A DNA stretch of 64,000 nt from positions 992,001-1,056,000 of the forward strand of contig NZ_LR593887.1 in NCBI RefSeq assembly GCF_901538355.1, in the 5' to 3' direction. How positions within the stretch are numbered: the first letter of the stretch is position 1; each line of letters begins with the position of its first letter. The notes under the pieces are model-generated. The model made no database searches. It was not told where the DNA came from and saw nothing but the letters and a program-made list of their open reading frames with translations. Below are positions 17,089-26,204 of the stretch, piece after piece. This DNA is from Tuwongella immobilis (GTDB lineage Bacteria > Planctomycetota > Planctomycetia > Gemmatales > Gemmataceae). Made by a program: the position numbers and the translations under genes.

Positions 17089-18939
17089 ATGACGCTGCAC
17101 GAACAGATTCCCCTCGGTGCCACCCGACATGGGGATGGGACGGTGACGTTTCTCGTCTGGGCACCCCTGGCCACGCAGGTCCGGTTGCATCTTCACCCCG
17201 ATCGATGGGAGCCAATGACCGCGCTGGCGGATGGCTATTTTCACACCATCCTTACCGATTTACCCGCCGATTCGCGCTACACCTACGAACTCGATGGCCG
17301 CGATTGGCCCGATCCAGTCTCGCGGTCGCAACCCGATGGTGTGCATGCCCCTTCGGCGATTATCGAACCGCACTTTGACTGGACCGATGCGGCCTGGACC
17401 GGGCGGCACCTGGCCGATTGCATTGTCTATGAAATGCACATTGGCACATTCACACCAGAAGGCACGTTTGATGCCGCCATTGGCCGATTGGATCGCCTCG
17501 TCGATCTCGGCGTGAATGCGCTGGAAATCATGCCCGTGTCGCAGTTTCCCGGCTCGCGCAATTGGGGGTATGACGGCGTTTATCATTTCGCGGTGCAGCA
17601 TTCGTATGGCGGGGCGGCGGCGCTGAAGCGATTTGTCGATGCCTGTCATGCCCGCGGGTTGGCCGTGTTTCTGGATGTGGTCTACAACCACTTCGGGCCG
17701 GAAGGCAATTACCTGTCGCAGTTTGCGCCGTATTTCACGACGAAATACGATACCCCCTGGGGGCAGGCTGTCGATTACGAAGGCCCGCATGCGCACGGCG
17801 TTCGGCGGTTTGTCCTGGAGAATGCCCGACAATGGCAGGTGGAGTTCCATCTCGACGGGCTGCGGCTCGATGCCACCGATGCGATTTTCGATGCCTCGGA
17901 CAAGTACATCCTTCAGGAGTTGGTCGAACAATGTCGGCAGCGCGAGGCGACCACGGGACGGCCGTTTTCCCTGATTGCGGAAATGTCCTCGAATCGGCCC
18001 AAGGTCGTGCGACCGATTGAACAGGGGGGCTATGGGCTGCATGCGCAATGGAATTTCGACTTCCATCACTGCTTGCAGGCGATTCTGACCGGCGATCGGC
18101 ATGGGTACTATGTCGATTTCGATCACGCAGCGCAACTCGCTCGCTGCTATCGAGATGCGTATTATTTCACCGGGCAACTTAGTCAGTATCGTGGGCATTT
18201 CGGCGAGATGCCGGTCGGGGCACGCGGCGACCAGTTCATTGTCTATTCGCAATCGCACGATGAGGTCGGCAATCGCGCCAAGGGCGATCGATTGGCCGCC
18301 CAGGTGGAATTCGAGGCACTGCGATTCGCGGCAGCGGCGGTCCTGCTCAGCCCGTTCGTACCGATGTTATTTATGGGCGAGGAATACGCCGAACCTTCGC
18401 CATTTTACTATTTTGTCTCACACGGCGACGCGGATTTGATCGAAGCGGTGCGAGCGGGGCGACGGCGGGAGTTCGCGGAATTCGCCGCCGATGAGGATTT
18501 CCCCGATCCGCAAAGCGAATTGATCTTCGAACGCTCTCGCTTGCAATGGTTGAAAGCGGGGCATGGCCGCAATTTGATTATGTGGGCATTCTACCGCGAA
18601 CTGATCGCCCTGCGGAAACGCAACGCCGTGCTGCGCACCCCGGATCGGGACCGCTGCGAAGTCATCGGCGGCGAGCCTGGCCGCGCCATCCGCTTGCGGC
18701 GCTGGCAGGGCGACGCCGATCAGCCGCACGAAGAATTGCTCATTGGATTAAACGCCAGCCGCGATCCCGTCCAACTCGAATGGCCAGCGGGCACCTGGAC
18801 GCAGATTTTGGACGCCGATGAGCGACTCTGGCGCGGACGCGGCCCATTGCAACCCGCGACGGTCACCGGCGGAACGACGACCACCATGCACCCCTGGGGC
18901 GTGGTGGTGTACGCTCGCCAATTGCCCGAAACGACCTGA
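17089..18939 (+). CDS. treZ: Malto-oligosyltrehalose trehalohydrolase
   Basis: A 616-aa GH13 enzyme. An N-terminal CBM48-like domain (about 1-95) is followed by the catalytic barrel: YEMHIGTFTPEGTF, LDVVYNHFGPEGNYL, the nucleophile Asp in DGLRLDATDAI near 258, the acid/base Glu in LIAEMSSN near 298, and SHDEVGNR near 389. The TreZ-type spacing and motifs (GTFTPEGTF, HDEVGNRAKG) separate it from glycogen branching enzyme. It releases trehalose from maltooligosyltrehalose made by TreY; no treY is in the window. The start at 17089 has GAGG eight bases upstream. The longer reading frame from 16915 has no matching homology. Confidence 0.92.
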   Translation: MTLHEQIPLGATRHGDGTVTFLVWAPLATQVRLHLHPDRWEPMTALADGYFHTILTDLPADSRYTYELDGRDWPDPVSRSQPDGVHAPSAIIEPHFDWTDAAWTGRHLADCIVYEMHIGTFTPEGTFDAAIGRLDRLVDLGVNALEIMPVSQFPGSRNWGYDGVYHFAVQHSYGGAAALKRFVDACHARGLAVFLDVVYNHFGPEGNYLSQFAPYFTTKYDTPWGQAVDYEGPHAHGVRRFVLENARQWQVEFHLDGLRLDATDAIFDASDKYILQELVEQCRQREATTGRPFSLIAEMSSNRPKVVRPIEQGGYGLHAQWNFDFHHCLQAILTGDRHGYYVDFDHAAQLARCYRDAYYFTGQLSQYRGHFGEMPVGARGDQFIVYSQSHDEVGNRAKGDRLAAQVEFEALRFAAAAVLLSPFVPMLFMGEEYAEPSPFYYFVSHGDADLIEAVRAGRRREFAEFAADEDFPDPQSELIFERSRLQWLKAGHGRNLIMWAFYRELIALRKRNAVLRTPDRDRCEVIGGEPGRAIRLRRWQGDADQPHEELLIGLNASRDPVQLEWPAGTWTQILDADERLWRGRGPLQPATVTGGTTTTMHPWGVVVYARQLPETT

Positions 18940-18961
18940 TTTCGCCGCAACTGCCGATCCA

Positions 18962-21367
18962 TCAAGCGGTTGCGTCCAACCAGGGAAAGAGCCGATGGAC
19001 GGTGCCCCGATAGCTGGCATCCAATCGCAATAACTGCGTCAGACAATCGCGGGCCAATTCGCGCTCCCCGGCCGCATCGGCGAGTTTCGCCAATTCCAAC
19101 CAGGGGTGCGGCAGTGTCGGGCGAAATTGCACTGCCTGGCGAAATGCCTTGCGGGCATCGAGTTCGTGGCCCGGCTCCAGATCCACCAACAATCGTCCCA
19201 ATGCATACCAGGCTTCGCCATCGTCGGGTTGCAATCGCAGGGCAGCCTCGAACGATTCGCGGGCACGCTGGAATTCGCAGCGGAAGCGATTGATCGCCGG
19301 TTGGACCCACTCGCGGGCCACCTCGCCGCCGTGGAGTTTCTCGAAGGCCGCGAATTGGGCACGCACCCGCGATTGGGCGGCGTGGGCGGCAATCTCGTGG
19401 GCCAATCCTTTCCAGTAGCGATACCGCGATTGTTGCGGATCGAGAATGAGTGCCTCGTCGAATGCCTCGATCGCCTGATCCAGGGCATCATCGTCCAGCG
19501 GGGATAATCCGCCTTCTTTCGGCTCGCAGAATCGTGCCAGCACCAACCCACGCAGAAACCACGGTTCCGCCTCATCCGGGCGGGCGTCGTGCAGTCGATT
19601 CAGATCGGCGAGCGCATCCTCGGCCCGACCCATTGCCCGGAGCAGATCCGCACGATCGAGCCGCGCTTGAACGTGCGAGTCATCCGCAGCCAAAATCGCA
19701 TCCAATTGGCGAATCGCATTCGGGAAATCGTCGTGATCGACCGCCGTGCGAATCGCCTCGTACCCCCGATAGGCATGGGCACGCCACAGCGGTTGCGGCC
19801 CCGCCGGGCGACTGACTTGCACGGTCGCGGAGTGCAGCTTCTGCAAGCTGGGCGGTTGCGGCGATTGCAGCGCGGCCAAACCATCGTGGACGTTCTTCAG
19901 AAACGCATCCAATCGGGGGCCGGCAGCCGGAGTTTCTCGCAGGGCGAGCAAGCGGCGTTCGGATTCGCGGTACTGCTCGGCGGCGGATTCGAGTTGGCCC
20001 AATTGCCGCAGCGTGTGCCCCAGATTGCATTGCGTCCCCGCCAGATACAGCGCGTTGTCCGCATCATCCGGGTGCGATTGCCCCCACTCGGTGCGAACGG
20101 CCAGCGATGCCTCGTACAGCGTGATCGCACGATGCGGGCGACCCGTATTCTGATTCAAAATCCCCCGATGATTCAGCGTCCCGGCATACCGACTGGTGAA
20201 GGCCCGTTCTTGGGGATATTCTTCGCGCAGATGTTCCCAGACACGTTCCGCCCGGCGATACGATTCCTCGGATGCGTCCGGACGGCCCAAATCCGCGAAG
20301 CAGATGCCGCGATCGAACAGCGTCGAAGCGTACACATGCCGATGTTGAGCGGTTCCGCCGCGGCCGGCCAATCGCGCGAGTTGTTCGGATGCCAAGTCGT
20401 ATTGCTCGGCAGCATCGCTGAGTTGTTTCTGATCGTGCAACGCGGAGGCCCATTGCAGGGTGGTCAACCCCAACGCGAATTCCTCTTCCGTGCGATCCGC
20501 CATGGATTGCATCCGTTGTTGGCGAATCCGGGTGAGTTGCTGATAGATTTCCTTGGCGCGATCCAGCGGCGGCTGGGCAATCGTCAGCGAAAACAGCGTC
20601 TCCAGCGCCCGAAGATGGGCGGTTGCGAATGCGGCCTCATCGGGTTTGAGTCGATGCAATTCATCGAATCGAGCGACGGCCCGTTCCGCTTGTTCGATCG
20701 CTTCCGGGAGTCGTCGCATCTGCTGGAAAATCTGGCTGAGATTCGAGTGGGCACGGGCCAAATCGAAGCGGTAATCCGGCTGCTTGGGGTATTGTTCGAT
20801 CAATCCTTCCAGCACGGTCTGGGCCTGCACATACGATTCCACGGCTTGATTGCCGCGTCGCAGCGCTTCGCCAATGTAGCCGCGATTGAAATACGCCTGG
20901 GCGAGATCGTGCTGAATCTTCGGATTGGTTTCCGTATCGCTCAGCCGTTGCAGCAGTTGAATGGCCGCATCGAGCGATTCATCCGCCTTGGCATATTGAT
21001 GGGTGCCAATCAGCACGGTGCCGAGTTGGGCATGGGTCAGCGCGAGCCGATGCCGATACGCGGCTTGCTTGGGATGCGATGCCACCAACGATTTGCGAAT
21101 CGGCAGCGCACGCCGAAACGCCGCCTCTGCCGCCGCCGTCGATTGATTCCGGGCCGCGATATTGCCGATGTTATCGTGCATTCCGGCGAGCAAATCGGCT
21201 AGCGGATGCGCTTCGGGCTGCTGTTCGATCAGCCGTTCCAACTTGGCGATCACGACTTCGCAGGTTTGTCGGGCACGTTCGCCATCATACTGGGCGAGGT
21301 GGCCCCGCATTTGCTCCAGAAGTTGGTGCAATTCGGTGCGTTCGACATCGGTTAAAAACTCATCCAT
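18962..21367 (-). CDS. Tetratricopeptide repeat protein
   Basis: An 801-aa protein, mostly TPR-like helical pairs. Clear units include AEAAFRRALPIRKSLVASHP and AQLGTVLIGTHQYAKADESL, and more occur near the C terminus (AWYALGRLLVDLEPGHELDARKAFRQA). There is no signal peptide or membrane helix, so it is likely a cytoplasmic scaffold. The arrangement resembles the TPR half of planctomycete kinase-TPR proteins, but no kinase domain is present. The start at 21367 (MDEFLTDVERTELHQ) has GGGGAG about six bases upstream. The frame stays open to 22750, but that stretch is antisense to larC and is not coding. It converges with treZ and diverges from larC. Confidence 0.85.
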   Translation of the reverse strand: MDEFLTDVERTELHQLLEQMRGHLAQYDGERARQTCEVVIAKLERLIEQQPEAHPLADLLAGMHDNIGNIAARNQSTAAAEAAFRRALPIRKSLVASHPKQAAYRHRLALTHAQLGTVLIGTHQYAKADESLDAAIQLLQRLSDTETNPKIQHDLAQAYFNRGYIGEALRRGNQAVESYVQAQTVLEGLIEQYPKQPDYRFDLARAHSNLSQIFQQMRRLPEAIEQAERAVARFDELHRLKPDEAAFATAHLRALETLFSLTIAQPPLDRAKEIYQQLTRIRQQRMQSMADRTEEEFALGLTTLQWASALHDQKQLSDAAEQYDLASEQLARLAGRGGTAQHRHVYASTLFDRGICFADLGRPDASEESYRRAERVWEHLREEYPQERAFTSRYAGTLNHRGILNQNTGRPHRAITLYEASLAVRTEWGQSHPDDADNALYLAGTQCNLGHTLRQLGQLESAAEQYRESERRLLALRETPAAGPRLDAFLKNVHDGLAALQSPQPPSLQKLHSATVQVSRPAGPQPLWRAHAYRGYEAIRTAVDHDDFPNAIRQLDAILAADDSHVQARLDRADLLRAMGRAEDALADLNRLHDARPDEAEPWFLRGLVLARFCEPKEGGLSPLDDDALDQAIEAFDEALILDPQQSRYRYWKGLAHEIAAHAAQSRVRAQFAAFEKLHGGEVAREWVQPAINRFRCEFQRARESFEAALRLQPDDGEAWYALGRLLVDLEPGHELDARKAFRQAVQFRPTLPHPWLELAKLADAAGERELARDCLTQLLRLDASYRGTVHRLFPWLDATA

Positions 21368-21547
21368 CGTCGCTCCCCATTCCCACGCCTGCGAATCTTC
21401 TTCGATGGTAGATGCCGATGCCCCCAACTGCAAGTGGCGTTGTCGATTCATCGAATCGACCGATCGCGTTGTCGATTCATACAATCGATGGGGGGCGATT
21501 GCCAGCAGCGGCGGCTGATTCCGATTCTTGTGCCCATGAGAGTGCCC

Positions 21548-22714
21548 ATGCGCGTTGCACATTTTGATTGTTTCAGCGGAATTTCCGGCGATATGACACT
21601 CGGGGCGCTCATCGATGCCGGGGTGCCCAGCGAGATCATCGCCGATGGGCTGGCTTCGCTGGGGCTGCCGATCCGCATGACCGTGGAACGCCAAAAACGC
21701 AACGGATTGGTCGGCACGCGCGTCCTCATTGTCGCACCCGATGAAGAATCGCACCGGTATCTTCCCGATATCGAAGCGATTCTGAGCAAGGGGAAACTCA
21801 CCGAAGCGCAATTTCAACTGGCCATGCGAATCTTTCGGCGATTGGGCGAAGCCGAGGCGGCCGCGCACGGCGTTCCCATCGAGAAAGTCCACTTCCACGA
21901 AGTCGGTGCGCTCGACAGCATCGCGGATATCGCCGGTGCCGCCATTGGACTGGATTGGCTGAAAATCGACCGATTCACCAGCCGATCGGTGCCACCCGGT
22001 TCCGGCACCGTGAAATGCGCCCACGGAATCATGCCGATTCCCACCCCGGCCACCGCTCGCCTGCTGGTTGGCGTGCCGATGGCCACCAGCGTTGTCAAGG
22101 GCGAACTCACCACCCCCACTGGGGCCGCCATCCTGACCACCGTTGTCAGCCAATATACCGATAGCCCGCAAATGACCATCGACGCCATCGGTTACGGCGC
22201 AGGCTACAAAGACTTCTGGGAACAACCCAATCTCTTGCGATTGCTCATCGGCACCGCCCCGGATCACTCCCCTGGCGAATCCCCCGAGCAGGATCGCATC
22301 TGGCTGCTCGAAACCAATCTCGATGATCTCCCGGCGGAGATTCTCAGTTATTGTAGCGATCGGCTCTTTCAAGCGGGGGCCGTGGATGTGTTCAGCACGC
22401 CAATCACCATGAAGAAAAGCCGACCGGGAATCCTGTTCAGCGTCCTGGTGCCGCCCCAAGCGGTCGCCGCCTGCGAAACGATTCTGTTTGAAGAAACGGG
22501 CACCTTCGGCATCCGACGCGTCCCCGTGGAACGCACGATTTTGCAGCGCGAAATCGTCACCGTCCAAACTCCATACGGCCCACTCACCGCCAAACGCGGC
22601 TTCCGTTCCAACGGATTCTCGATCCTCACCCCCGAATTCGAATCCGCCGCCCAACTCGCCCAACAACACCAAGTCCCCCTCCGACTCATCTATCAATCCC
22701 TCCCCCGCGAATAA
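21548..22714 (+). CDS. larC: Nickel-pincer cofactor biosynthesis protein LarC
   Basis: A 388-aa protein of the LarC family (PF01969). It begins MRVAHFDCFSGISGDMTLGALIDAG, has HFHEVGALDSIADIAGAAIGLDWL and PTPATARLL, and ends with a ferredoxin-like C-terminal region. LarC inserts nickel into the pyridinium bis-thiocarboxylate mononucleotide made by LarB and LarE. Here it is one continuous frame, unlike the LarC1/LarC2 frameshift arrangement of Lactobacillus. No larA, larB or larE is in the window. No clear Shine-Dalgarno was seen; ATG 21536 is an alternative start. Confidence 0.93.
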   Translation: MRVAHFDCFSGISGDMTLGALIDAGVPSEIIADGLASLGLPIRMTVERQKRNGLVGTRVLIVAPDEESHRYLPDIEAILSKGKLTEAQFQLAMRIFRRLGEAEAAAHGVPIEKVHFHEVGALDSIADIAGAAIGLDWLKIDRFTSRSVPPGSGTVKCAHGIMPIPTPATARLLVGVPMATSVVKGELTTPTGAAILTTVVSQYTDSPQMTIDAIGYGAGYKDFWEQPNLLRLLIGTAPDHSPGESPEQDRIWLLETNLDDLPAEILSYCSDRLFQAGAVDVFSTPITMKKSRPGILFSVLVPPQAVAACETILFEETGTFGIRRVPVERTILQREIVTVQTPYGPLTAKRGFRSNGFSILTPEFESAAQLAQQHQVPLRLIYQSLPRE

Positions 22715-23070
22715 CTCCGTCTCGCCGTCCCAACGATCTCGCCGCCCCAACTATCCCCATTCTGGGGAGATCGTCGGGGGCGTCGGGCATGGATACCGGA
22801 TCGCCCACGGTGCCTCAAGATTCGGCCATGCGCTCCATTCCGAATTGGCAACGGATAAAACCGATGGAACGAAAAACTCGAAGATTCGTTCAGTCGTGCA
22901 GTCAGTTTTTAAGATTCCCTTGATCGTAAGCCGACGATGATGGACAATCCGAACGACTTCGAGTGGTGAAGTATCGAAGCCGAGGATCGACTGGGTTCCA
23001 AAGGATTCGATCCAACAACGTCGATTGCCATGGGAGCGATACCCAGACAACGAAGCAGGGAACGCGAACG
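22715..23070. other. Intergenic region with nested hairpin after larC
   Basis: This 356-base gap begins after the larC stop. ACGATCTC (22733-22740) and GAGATCGT (22767-22774) are perfect inverted repeats enclosing a CCCC/GGGG hairpin (22755-22767), a possible larC terminator without a T run. The rest (about 22800-23070) is lower in GC and has no supported ORF. It probably contains the promoter of the small gene at 23071. Confidence 0.4.
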
Positions 23071-23541
23071 ATGAAAACGATGAGACGAATCGGGATTCTG
23101 CTCGGGGTGTTGATTTCCGGGATTTATGGCATCACCTCAATTCGGGAATGTGATCGAATTGCGAAGCGGATGCGAGCTGACCACACACTCTTGAAATTAG
23201 CATCGGTTCAGATCGTTGGCGGAGCCAAGTCATCCGATCCGGAAACATTGCAGCTATTTGAAACCATCATCTCACGGTCAACACCTTGCTGGGGCGATTG
23301 GGTCGATCACGGATATTCTTCCGAGCGTCCATTTTATGTAGACATCAGTCCTGCCTCTTGTCGTGAATTTCAGATTCTGTGTTCGATCGGCAATCTGGAT
23401 CGGATCATCTTTGAATGGAGCCCATTTGAGCCATTTCTCGGGCCGAGACATCAGTATTTTTGCGAGTTAAAGTTGAACGAAATCCCGAAGCACCTGCATC
23501 CCTATTTCTTACCGCCCAAGCTGCAAAAGAAACAAGAATAA
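23071..23541 (+). CDS. Small membrane-anchored protein, unknown
   Basis: A 156-aa protein with an N-terminal transmembrane or signal-anchor helix (about residues 5-24, IGILLGVLISGIYGITSI). A soluble domain with no motif I recognise follows. Base composition is more AT-rich than neighbouring housekeeping genes, suggesting a recent arrival or weak selection. The start at 23071 has AGGGA about nine bases upstream. It lies in the same gene-poor stretch as another small membrane protein at 24035. It may be real but poorly conserved. Confidence 0.55.
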   Translation: MKTMRRIGILLGVLISGIYGITSIRECDRIAKRMRADHTLLKLASVQIVGGAKSSDPETLQLFETIISRSTPCWGDWVDHGYSSERPFYVDISPASCREFQILCSIGNLDRIIFEWSPFEPFLGPRHQYFCELKLNEIPKHLHPYFLPPKLQKKQE

Positions 23542-24034
23542 TAAGATGTCATAAACTCTCAGCGATGTGTGCGAGACAGGTTCCGCCGCGACGCGCTGCC
23601 CCTGGCCCCGGCCAAGGGAACGGCGTCCCCTTGGCGAACCCCGTCTTCGCTCCGGTCATTTTCCGAGACGTGCTTTGTCTGCGACAAATCCCGCCTCGGA
23701 AAATGCTCGTCGCGGTGGGCCACTTTGGGCTTATTAGCGGGAGATGAGCGCTGGCTGACGCCCCTTTTCGGGGACTCCGCCGCCGACTTTGGCGATGCCC
23801 GTGATTGGGCGATTGGGGGGGCTTGGTCCAGGTCTGCGACTGAGCTACTGACTGGATTTCATCAGGTGAAATCGACGATTCACGGCAGTGGGAGCCGAGA
23901 TTGCTTGTCGATTCGAGTAAAGGGGATGATTTGTGGGCGAAAGTCTGAGAGACTTGTCATCGGAATGGACTTCTGTGATGCTCGTGATGGCGGCTTGACA
24001 ACCTTGCTCATTCCACTGGAAAGAATTCGCACCC
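23542..24034. other. Gene-poor, hairpin-rich intergenic region
   Basis: A 493-base gap between two small membrane-protein genes. Its GC-rich first half contains the structured element at 23583-23718 and a CCCC-TTTTC-GGGG hairpin at 23761-23773. The second half (about 23830-24030) is less GC-rich and unstructured, and is probably the promoter region of the gene at 24035. A + strand frame (23569-24159) and others are open but have low-complexity translations and are probably not coding. Confidence 0.5.
23583..23718 (+). ncRNA. Candidate structured RNA or folded repeat element (three-way junction)
   Basis: A closing helix pairs 23583-23593 with 23708-23718 (11 bp, one G-U at 23585/23716). It encloses hairpin one, GCCAAGGG (23611-23618) with CCCTTGGC (23628-23635), and hairpin two, CATTTTCCGAG (23657-23667) with CTCGGAAAATG (23695-23705). 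Hairpin two contains an inner TTTGTC/GACAAA stem (23674-23688). The one non-Watson-Crick pair is a wobble only if the + strand is transcribed; on the minus strand it would be A-C. This fits a folded RNA or a palindromic repeat element. No known family is recognised. Confidence 0.3.
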
Positions 24035-24382
24035 ATGCAGCATGTCAAACGTCGATCCCACCGATTGATCCGAGTCTTGATCATTTCCGCAGCGATCATT
24101 TTCGTCGCGGTGAATTGTCTCGTGATGTTGACCAATCAGAGCATTCATCAATACGTTGAACCGTTTCTCACGATTGGAGCATCGGCGGATCGGTTCGTTG
24201 AGTCGATTCGGCACACGAAACATGAGGTGATTGACGATCCTGCCAATCAGACGATGCGCGTGATCCTTCGGAATTATCAACAAACCATGTTTGTGACAAC
24301 CTCACGAGTTTACACAATCCGTTATGATGCAACTCGGGCAATCATTGACGTTTTGTTCGAAGATCATCACACGGGGCTCTAA
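24035..24382 (+). CDS. Small single-pass membrane protein, unknown
   Basis: A 115-aa protein with a basic N terminus (MQHVKRRSHRLIR) and one transmembrane helix (about 12-33, VLIISAAIIFVAVNCLVML). An external domain of about 80 residues of unknown fold follows. The start is weakly supported by GGAAAG eleven bases upstream. Composition is AT-richer than average. It is separated from purB by convergent terminator-like hairpins. Function unknown. Confidence 0.5.
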   Translation: MQHVKRRSHRLIRVLIISAAIIFVAVNCLVMLTNQSIHQYVEPFLTIGASADRFVESIRHTKHEVIDDPANQTMRVILRNYQQTMFVTTSRVYTIRYDATRAIIDVLFEDHHTGL

Positions 24383-24426
24383 CGACAGTTGCCATCGAAA
24401 CGAAGCAGGGCGAGGGATGGCCAGGA

Positions 24427-24497
24427 GGCTTCCAGTCCCTTGGCCGCTGGCACAAGGGTGGAAGCCCGATCATGGATTCCCGAAGGCGCACTTCGGG
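24427..24497. terminator. Two hairpins between convergent genes, likely bidirectional terminator
   Basis: GGCTTCCA (24427-24434) pairs with TGGAAGCC (24459-24466). The inner CCCTT/AAGGG pair (24437-24441 with 24454-24458) makes one long hairpin. A second hairpin, CCCGAAG (24479-24485) with CTTCGGG (24491-24497), follows six bases before the purB stop. They lie between convergent genes. There is no T run, so factor-dependent termination or a repeat element remains possible. Confidence 0.5.
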
Positions 24498-24502
24498 GGG
24501 GA

Positions 24503-25963
24503 TTACACGCGGACTTCGGCTTGTTGGTTTAAGTGTTGAGCGTAGCGTTCGCGGATGGGTTGGATTTCTGCGTCGATGAATTCCAACACCTGTTCGGGGG
24601 AACGGCCAATAAAGTCGTGCGGATTCACGACTTTGGCGAAATCGACTTGTTGGAAGCTCGGCTCGGCTTGCAGTTTGGTCAACAGATCCAACGAGGAGCC
24701 TTGGCCGGCTTTGATGCTCAGCGTGACATCTCGACTGTGCATGCGGATGATTTCGTGCAGTTCTTGGCGGTCGCCTCCTTGAGCGACGGCGGCCATGAGC
24801 AGGTTTTCGGTGGCCATGTACGGAATCGCCTCGGCGACACCTTTGGCGATGATCGGCGTGTTGACGATCAGGCCGCGGGCCAAGTTGAGGGCGAGTCGCA
24901 GGACGGCGTCGGCGGCCAGGAACGCTTGGGGAATGACCAAGCGGCGGGTGCTGCTATCGTCCAACGTGCGCTCGAACCATTGCGTGGCGGCGGTCTCTGC
25001 GGCGATGGCGGGCAGGCCCATGAGATACCGCGACAATCCGCACATCCGCTCGGCCCGCATGGGGTTGCGCTTGTACGCCATTGCGGAGCTACCGATTTGG
25101 TTGCTGCCAAACGGCTCGTCAATTTCCTGACGATGGGCCAACAATCGCAGATCGCACCCCCATTTGGAGGCGGATTGTCCGATGCCCGCCAGCGATTCGA
25201 CGATCTGACTATCGATCTTGCGGGAGTAGGTTTGGCCGGTGACGGGGAAGGTGCGCGAGAAGCCCATTTTTTCGGAAACCCGACGGTCGAGTTCTCGAAC
25301 TTTCGCATGATCGCCATGGAACAATGCCAGGAAGCTGGCTTGGGTGCCCGTGGTGCCTTTCGTTCCGCGGAATGGCAATTGATTGCGGCGATTTTCGAGT
25401 TCCTGCAAATCGAGGACGAACTCGTAGGCCCATAAGGTGGCGCGTTTGCCGACGGTGGTGAGTTGGGCCGGTTGGAAGTGGGTGAAGCCCAGGGTTGGCT
25501 CGTTTCGCCATTGTTCGGCGAATCGGGCGAGTGCATCAATGACATTCGCCAGCGTGAGAATGAGCTGGTCGAGTCCTTCACGCATCAAAATCAGGTCGGT
25601 ATTATCGGTGACATAGCAACTGGTGGCCCCGAGATGGACGATATCGCGCGCCTCCGGGCAGACATCGCCCAGCGCGTGAATGTGGGCCATGACATCGTGC
25701 CGGAGTTTGTTCTCGTATTGATCGGCGGCGGCAAAATCGATGTCGTCCAGATGCTTGGCAAGCGCTTCCAACTGGGCGGGTTGAATGCGTGGGGTGACGC
25801 CGTCATCGGTGGTGAGTCCGAGTTCGGCTTCGGTTTCCGCCAATGCCAGCCATAACCGTCGCCAGGTTTGGAACTTGCGTTGCGGGCCCCAGCGTTCGGC
25901 CATTTCTCGGCTGGCATAACGGCCAATCAGCGGATTGTCATACACCCGGTACGCGTCGTTCAT
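24503..25963 (-). CDS. purB: Adenylosuccinate lyase
   Basis: A 486-aa protein. It has the fumarase/aspartase superfamily signature SSAMAYKRNPMRAERM near 285-300, TSCYVTDNTDLILMREG, and a catalytic-site type stretch GFTHFQPAQLTTVGKR. The enzyme removes fumarate from adenylosuccinate and SAICAR in purine synthesis. It is closer to the longer, eukaryote-like PurB type than to the short bacterial one (inferred from length and motifs). The start at 25963 has AGGA ten bases upstream. The gene is alone, and its upstream neighbour is divergent at 26205. Confidence 0.95.
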   Translation of the reverse strand: MNDAYRVYDNPLIGRYASREMAERWGPQRKFQTWRRLWLALAETEAELGLTTDDGVTPRIQPAQLEALAKHLDDIDFAAADQYENKLRHDVMAHIHALGDVCPEARDIVHLGATSCYVTDNTDLILMREGLDQLILTLANVIDALARFAEQWRNEPTLGFTHFQPAQLTTVGKRATLWAYEFVLDLQELENRRNQLPFRGTKGTTGTQASFLALFHGDHAKVRELDRRVSEKMGFSRTFPVTGQTYSRKIDSQIVESLAGIGQSASKWGCDLRLLAHRQEIDEPFGSNQIGSSAMAYKRNPMRAERMCGLSRYLMGLPAIAAETAATQWFERTLDDSSTRRLVIPQAFLAADAVLRLALNLARGLIVNTPIIAKGVAEAIPYMATENLLMAAVAQGGDRQELHEIIRMHSRDVTLSIKAGQGSSLDLLTKLQAEPSFQQVDFAKVVNPHDFIGRSPEQVLEFIDAEIQPIRERYAQHLNQQAEVRV

Positions 25964-26204
25964 CGCAATCGATTCCTGGACTGGACTTGGCCGCGCAACA
26001 GGGACAGTCACCCGTGACTGCCTGCGGAGCTGGCGCAATCGATACATTTGGCATCAGCGGTTCAACCGCATCGAATTCCATCTTTAGTGTAGGAGTTTTC
26101 GCCGGGTGTGTCTGAGTGACTCGCGGGGATTGGTCGATAGATTCAGCAGCAAGATCGTGCAGTATGGAAGCTGCGGAATCATCGGCACAAGGACAGGAGT
26201 CGAG

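Noticed and set aside
19589-21202. Plus-strand frame of 537 codons over the TPR gene
   Set aside because: Shadow frame. The minus strand encodes repeated TPR helices, and the + translation is not protein-like.
21368-22750. Extension of the TPR frame upstream through larC
   Set aside because: The frame is open but antisense to larC, and the TPR gene has a good start at 21367. The extension has no homology-like features.
23569-24159. Plus-strand frame of 196 codons in the structured gap
   Set aside because: It covers the hairpin region and has a repetitive, Arg/Ser-rich translation with no ribosome site. I favour a noncoding structured element.
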